Source: CAIYXV01 sp035506255 (lineage in GTDB: Bacteria; Margulisbacteria; WOR-1; XYC2-FULL-46-14; WPAF01). Taken from it: a DNA stretch of 15,366 nt. The position numbers and the translations under genes were made by a program. Below, one piece after another: positions 14,614-15,366 of the stretch (positions are counted from its first letter, which is position 1; each line of letters starts with the position of its first letter). The notes under the pieces are model-generated. The model had not been told where the DNA came from. It did not search any database and worked only from the letters and a program-made list of their open reading frames with translations. The stretch covers positions 1 to 15,366 of the forward strand of contig DATJPS010000004.1 of assembly GCA_035506255.1 (NCBI GenBank). The letters run 5' to 3'.

Positions 14614-15366
14614 ACTCCTGCCCGACCGGTAAAGTTATAGTGAAGGCGGTCCCCTTGCCCGGCTCGGAACTCACGTCGATCGTACCGCGGTGGCCGTCGA
14701 CGATATTATGGACGATGGTCAGGCCAAGCCCGGTCCCTGAATATTTAGTGGTGAAGAACGGGTCAAAAAGCTTCTTCATGTTCTGAGGGGAAATGCCGTG
14801 CCCGGTATCGGAGATCTCGATCACGACGCTTTGCAGGAGATTCTCTATTTTATTTCCCTCTACAGTCCTGATCTTCAGCTTCCCGCCGTCCGGCATCGCC
14901 TGGATGGCGTTGAGGATCAGGTTGGAAAAAACCTGCCCCAGCTGGTCGTGGTCCCCCATGATCTCCGGCAGCGAGGCGTATTCGGTCTCGATTACGATCC
15001 CGCCCGCTTTTGCCTGGTCGGTGTAGTACTTCACATCGTCCTCGATCACTTCCTCGATCTTCATCTTTTCGTATTTGGGCGAAGTGGCGCGGGCGAACCC
15101 GAGCAGCGATTCCACGATCCGGTCGATGCGGTTGATCTCCTTGGGCATGATCTCGATGAACTTGTCGCGGAACTCTCCGTCCTGGTATTTGATCGGCAGC
15201 AGCTGCGATAAAACCTTCATCGACGAGAGCGGGTTTTTGATCTCGTGCGCCATTCCCGCCGCCATGGTGGCCAGGGCCGAAAGCTTGTCGGCGCGCCTCA
15301 CCTTTTCTTCCAGCTCTTTCACCCCGGTCAGGTCCGAAATGGTCAACAGCACTCCATTCTTCTTGC
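14606..15366 (-). CDS. Sensor histidine kinase, NtrB-like, 5'-partial
   Basis: Only the C-terminal about 252 residues are in the window; the frame stays open to the edge. The first residues (LLTISDLTGVKELEEKVRRADKL) look like the end of a PAS domain and linker, so a GTG at 15352 is unlikely to be the true start. The H-box MAAGMAHEIKNPLSSMK holds the phospho-accepting His; then N-box (NLILNAIQAM), G1 (DTGHGIS), F-box (FDPFFTTK) and G2 (GTGLGLTIV) complete an intact HATPase domain. The ligand and membrane association are unknown because the sensor part lies outside. Ten bp separate it from the response regulator, its obvious target. Confidence 0.95.
   Translation of the reverse strand, partial: KKNGVLLTISDLTGVKELEEKVRRADKLSALATMAAGMAHEIKNPLSSMKVLSQLLPIKYQDGEFRDKFIEIMPKEINRIDRIVESLLGFARATSPKYEKMKIEEVIEDDVKYYTDQAKAGGIVIETEYASLPEIMGDHDQLGQVFSNLILNAIQAMPDGGKLKIRTVEGNKIENLLQSVVIEISDTGHGISPQNMKKLFDPFFTTKYSGTGLGLTIVHNIVDGHRGTIDVSSEPGKGTAFTITLPVGQELI

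Noticed and set aside
1..15366. CRISPR arrays, tRNA/rRNA genes, insertion sequences, phage genes
   Set aside because: No spaced direct repeats, cloverleaf-like or rRNA-like segments, transposase motifs or terminal inverted repeats were seen. The repetitive stretches in the 1530-residue gene are Pro/Thr/Lys-rich coding linkers.

Overview
The window looks like a piece of a bacterial chromosome from a poorly characterised lineage. The evidence is sigma-type promoter signals, an arginine-biosynthesis gene set, NtrB/NtrC-like signalling genes and very tight gene packing. The mix of an unlinked argCJB cluster, an AMMECR1/LigB-like pair and very large TPR and proline-rich proteins is reminiscent of candidate phyla near Cyanobacteria (Margulisbacteria/WOR-1 type). 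That placement is a guess and cannot be proved from this sequence. Except for a small ORF at the left edge and the phosphohexomutase gene, everything is on the minus strand.

Right part (11.9-15.4 kb). A PAS-type histidine kinase, cut off by the window end, is followed after 10 bp by an NtrC-like response regulator. The regulator has an intact receiver domain but a degenerate AAA+ domain with no Walker A, no Walker B acidic pair and no GAFTGA loop. A phosphoglucosamine-mutase-type gene converges on the regulator, overlapping its 3' end by 12 bp, and is divergent from the next operon. glmM, the LigB-like gene and the regulator all have -10-like boxes only a few bases before the start codon and no clear Shine-Dalgarno, which suggests leaderless messages.

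Middle (7.6-11.9 kb). One operon, all minus strand and overlapping or nearly so: LigB-like dioxygenase-fold protein, AMMECR1/AmrA, argC, argJ, argB. The last three give N-acetylglutamate to N-acetylglutamyl phosphate (ArgB), to the semialdehyde (ArgC), plus acetyl transfer and recycling (ArgJ). argC contains a four-copy tandem heptanucleotide repeat in frame.

Left part (0-7.5 kb). Two very large minus-strand genes of 799 and 1530 codons encode paralogous proteins. They share an N-terminal module of about 280 residues with no signal peptide, then a charged, proline-rich linker, then unrelated C-terminal regions: MORN/YwqK-like beta repeats in one, duplicated TPR blocks, coiled coil and an EF-hand-type loop in the other. 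Each has its own upstream region with the same layout: GCAAGT(T/A)T, 12 bp, CCCGATAA, which resembles a sigma-28 (FliA/SigD) promoter; then a leader with a shared TTGCCTGTTA loop inside a terminator-like hairpin and T-run; then a strong Shine-Dalgarno. This co-regulated pair of multidomain proteins is the best candidate for an undescribed system here. A small ORF at the left edge converges on the larger gene, with overlapping stop codons.
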